This document shows positions 62,591 through 64,000 of a stretch of 64,000 nt of DNA, piece after piece. The stretch comes from Helicobacter enhydrae (GTDB taxonomy: Bacteria; Campylobacterota; Campylobacteria; Campylobacterales; Helicobacteraceae), in contig NZ_CP016503.1 of the NCBI RefSeq assembly GCF_001693335.1, positions 868,001 through 932,000 on the forward strand. Direction: 5' to 3'. The notes beneath the pieces are model-generated. The model did no database searches and was not told where the DNA came from. It saw only the letters and a list, made by a program, of their open reading frames with translations. The position numbers and the translations under genes are program-made. Position 1 is the first letter of the stretch, and each line of letters begins with the position of its first letter.

Positions 62591-63295
62591 CTATTTTACT
62601 TCTAACAATTCCTGAGAATCAAGTCTAACAGCAGGGCTCATAGTCAAAGAAATGGCGGAGTTTCTGATATATTTTCCCTTTGCAGTTGCTGGTTTCAACC
62701 TATTGATAGCACGAACAAATTCCAAAACATTCTCTCTAATCTGATCTGCAGGGAAACTTGCCTTTCCAACTGGAGCGTGGATATTGCCTTTTTTATCTAC
62801 ACGGAAATTCACTTGCCCACTTTTGGCATTGCTTACAGCTTTTGCAATATCAGCAGTCACCGTTCCTGTCTTGGGATTTGGCATCAAACCCTTAGGTCCC
62901 AAAATTCTTCCAACTTTTCCAACTAGAGCCATCATATCTGGACTTGCAATCACCATATCAAAATTGGTATTTCCATTTTTGATCTCTTCAGCCAAATCCT
63001 CATCTCCAACAATATCAGCTCCTGCATTTCTAGCCTCATCTGCTTTGATGCCTTTTGCAAAAACAGCAACCCTTACAGTGCGTCCTGTTCCGTGAGGCAG
63101 AACCACAGCACCACGGATCATTTGATCGGCATGGCGTGGATCTACACCCAATCTCAAAGCAATTTCTACAGTCTCATCAAACTTTGTTGAAGCAAGAGTT
63201 TTAAGCGTAGAAACTCCGCTTTCTACATCATAAGTTTTATTGACATCTACCTTTTGAGCCAAATCTTTCAATCGTTTTGATATTTTCTTTGCCAT
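62591..63295 (-). CDS. rplA: 50S ribosomal protein L1
   Basis: The product has 234 residues from ATG 63295 ([12 protein letters not shown]). The frame opens four codons earlier, but this is the family start. It has [25 protein letters not shown], the conserved [11 protein letters not shown] loop, and [18 protein letters not shown]. It forms the L1 stalk and represses its own operon in other bacteria. It is 15 bases downstream of rplK. Confidence 0.98.
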   Translation of the reverse strand: MAKKISKRLKDLAQKVDVNKTYDVESGVSTLKTLASTKFDETVEIALRLGVDPRHADQMIRGAVVLPHGTGRTVRVAVFAKGIKADEARNAGADIVGDEDLAEEIKNGNTNFDMVIASPDMMALVGKVGRILGPKGLMPNPKTGTVTADIAKAVSNAKSGQVNFRVDKKGNIHAPVGKASFPADQIRENVLEFVRAINRLKPATAKGKYIRNSAISLTMSPAVRLDSQELLEVK

Positions 63296-63310
63296 ACTTA
63301 TCTCCAAACC

Positions 63311-63736
63311 TTAATCTACAATCTCGATTCCCATACTTCTTGCACTTCCAGCTACAACTTTTTTGGCAGCCTCAATGTCTGTCGTATTCAAATCTTCCAT
63401 TTTTGTTTTTGCAATCTCCTCAAGTTGTGCCTGAGTTAATTGCCCAACTTTGTTTTTTAGAGGATTATCTGAACCCTTTTGCAACTTAATCGCTTTTTTG
63501 ATCAAATCTGTCACAGGAGGTTTTTTCGTGATAAAACTAAAGCTTTTATCTTGATACACCGTGATGATAACAGGAATATTGAAGTCTCCCATATCTTTGG
63601 TTTTCTCATTAAATGCCTTACAAAACTCCATAATATTGACCCCTCTTTGCCCCAATGCAGGACCTACAGGAGGAGAAGGATTTGCCTTTCCTGCAGGAAT
63701 TTGAAGTTTTAATTCTCCAACAACTTTTTTTGCCAT
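63311..63736 (-). CDS. rplK: 50S ribosomal protein L11
   Basis: The product has 141 residues and is complete. It has [34 protein letters not shown] at the N terminus (thiostrepton-binding proline helix), [17 protein letters not shown], and the C-terminal [11 protein letters not shown]. It binds the GTPase-associated centre of 23S rRNA. It lies 20 bases downstream of nusG. Confidence 0.98.
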   Translation of the reverse strand: MAKKVVGELKLQIPAGKANPSPPVGPALGQRGVNIMEFCKAFNEKTKDMGDFNIPVIITVYQDKSFSFITKKPPVTDLIKKAIKLQKGSDNPLKNKVGQLTQAQLEEIAKTKMEDLNTTDIEAAKKVVAGSARSMGIEIVD

Positions 63737-63756
63737 CTTTAGCTCCTTTCTAAAAT

Positions 63757-64000
63757 TTAAACAATCTTCTCAACTTGAGAATACAAAATCTCCACTGGAG
63801 TGTTTCTACCAAAAATTGAAACATTGAGTTTAAGCTTTTCGTGTTCCATATCATACTCTTCAACAATGCCTGTAAAATTGGCAAAAGGACCATCAACAAT
63901 CCTCACCACTTCACCGGTGTCAAAGAATATTTTTGGCTTAGGTGCTGCTCTATTTTCAACTTTTTCTAGAATATTCTTAATATCTGATTCGCTCAATGGT
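63757..64000 (-). CDS. nusG: Transcription termination/antitermination factor NusG (C-terminal part)
   Basis: The last ~81 residues of NusG. The rest lies beyond the window edge, where the frame stays open to the last base. The KOW domain is clear: [24 protein letters not shown], then [24 protein letters not shown]. This domain contacts Rho or S10. It stands in the conserved position before rplK. Confidence 0.95.
   Translation of the reverse strand, partial: PLSESDIKNILEKVENRAAPKPKIFFDTGEVVRIVDGPFANFTGIVEEYDMEHEKLKLNVSIFGRNTPVEILYSQVEKIV

Overview
The window is AT-rich bacterial DNA that reads as a Helicobacter of a species other than H. pylori. The main evidence is the single-ORF rpoB-rpoC fusion (52833-61478), known from Helicobacter and Wolinella. 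Supporting signs are the fusA/rpsG/rpsL/rpoBC/rplL/rplJ/rplA/rplK/nusG string, the prfB-U32 peptidase neighbourhood, small Helicobacter-type outer-membrane proteins, and long poly-G/poly-C tracts of the phase-variation kind. No rRNA, tRNA, CRISPR array or intact transposase was seen.

Region 1 (1-15084) is a surface-glycan cluster, all on +. It holds a FemAB-like and a GNAT acyltransferase, a PtmA-like short-chain dehydrogenase, a capsule-type protein, several glycosyltransferases, and a TIGR04325-type methyltransferase. It also has a dTDP-3-amino-3,6-dideoxyhexose pathway (rmlA, rmlB, FdtA/QdtA-like ketoisomerase, FdtB/QdtB-like aminotransferase), an EptA-like phosphoethanolamine transferase and ugd. 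Four genes carry G10-G11 tracts. By reading frame, the first two are OFF (tail frameshifted) and the other two are ON. The cluster ends in a GT4 glycosyltransferase remnant.

Region 2 (15085-20520) is a repeat-rich island. A large imperfect inverted repeat (about 15470-16149 and 19634-20171) flanks a regulatory-domain methyltransferase and ribBA. Each arm carries two long G-run/C-run hairpins. Between ribBA and the right arm lies a compact unit: a strong -10 box, a leader hairpin that buries the Shine-Dalgarno sequence, a 27-residue hydrophobic peptide ORF, and a consensus -10 box on the opposite strand just past the stop. This is the architecture of a type I toxin-antitoxin system. A decayed copy of its leader lies 225 bp upstream.

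Region 3 (20947-31985) is rpsO divergent from a nine-gene purine operon: purE, C, F, M, N, O-type IMP cyclohydrolase, stand-alone AICAR transformylase, D, L. The split last two steps, the clostridial-type PurL and the gene order suggest acquisition from Clostridia.

Region 4 (32158-49688) is ordinary metabolism and envelope: aspA-dcuA, outer-membrane proteins (one switched OFF by a C12 tract), the minus operon typA-nitroreductase-nrdA, a leucine-rich-repeat protein, the prfB-to-DUF89 minus operon, a GT11 fucosyltransferase with a C12 tract, and flavodoxin.

Region 5 (49730-64000) is the minus-strand translation/transcription core from nusG (cut by the window edge) to fusA. It has an L10-leader-like structure before rplJ and a strong attenuator-like hairpin between rplL and rpoBC.
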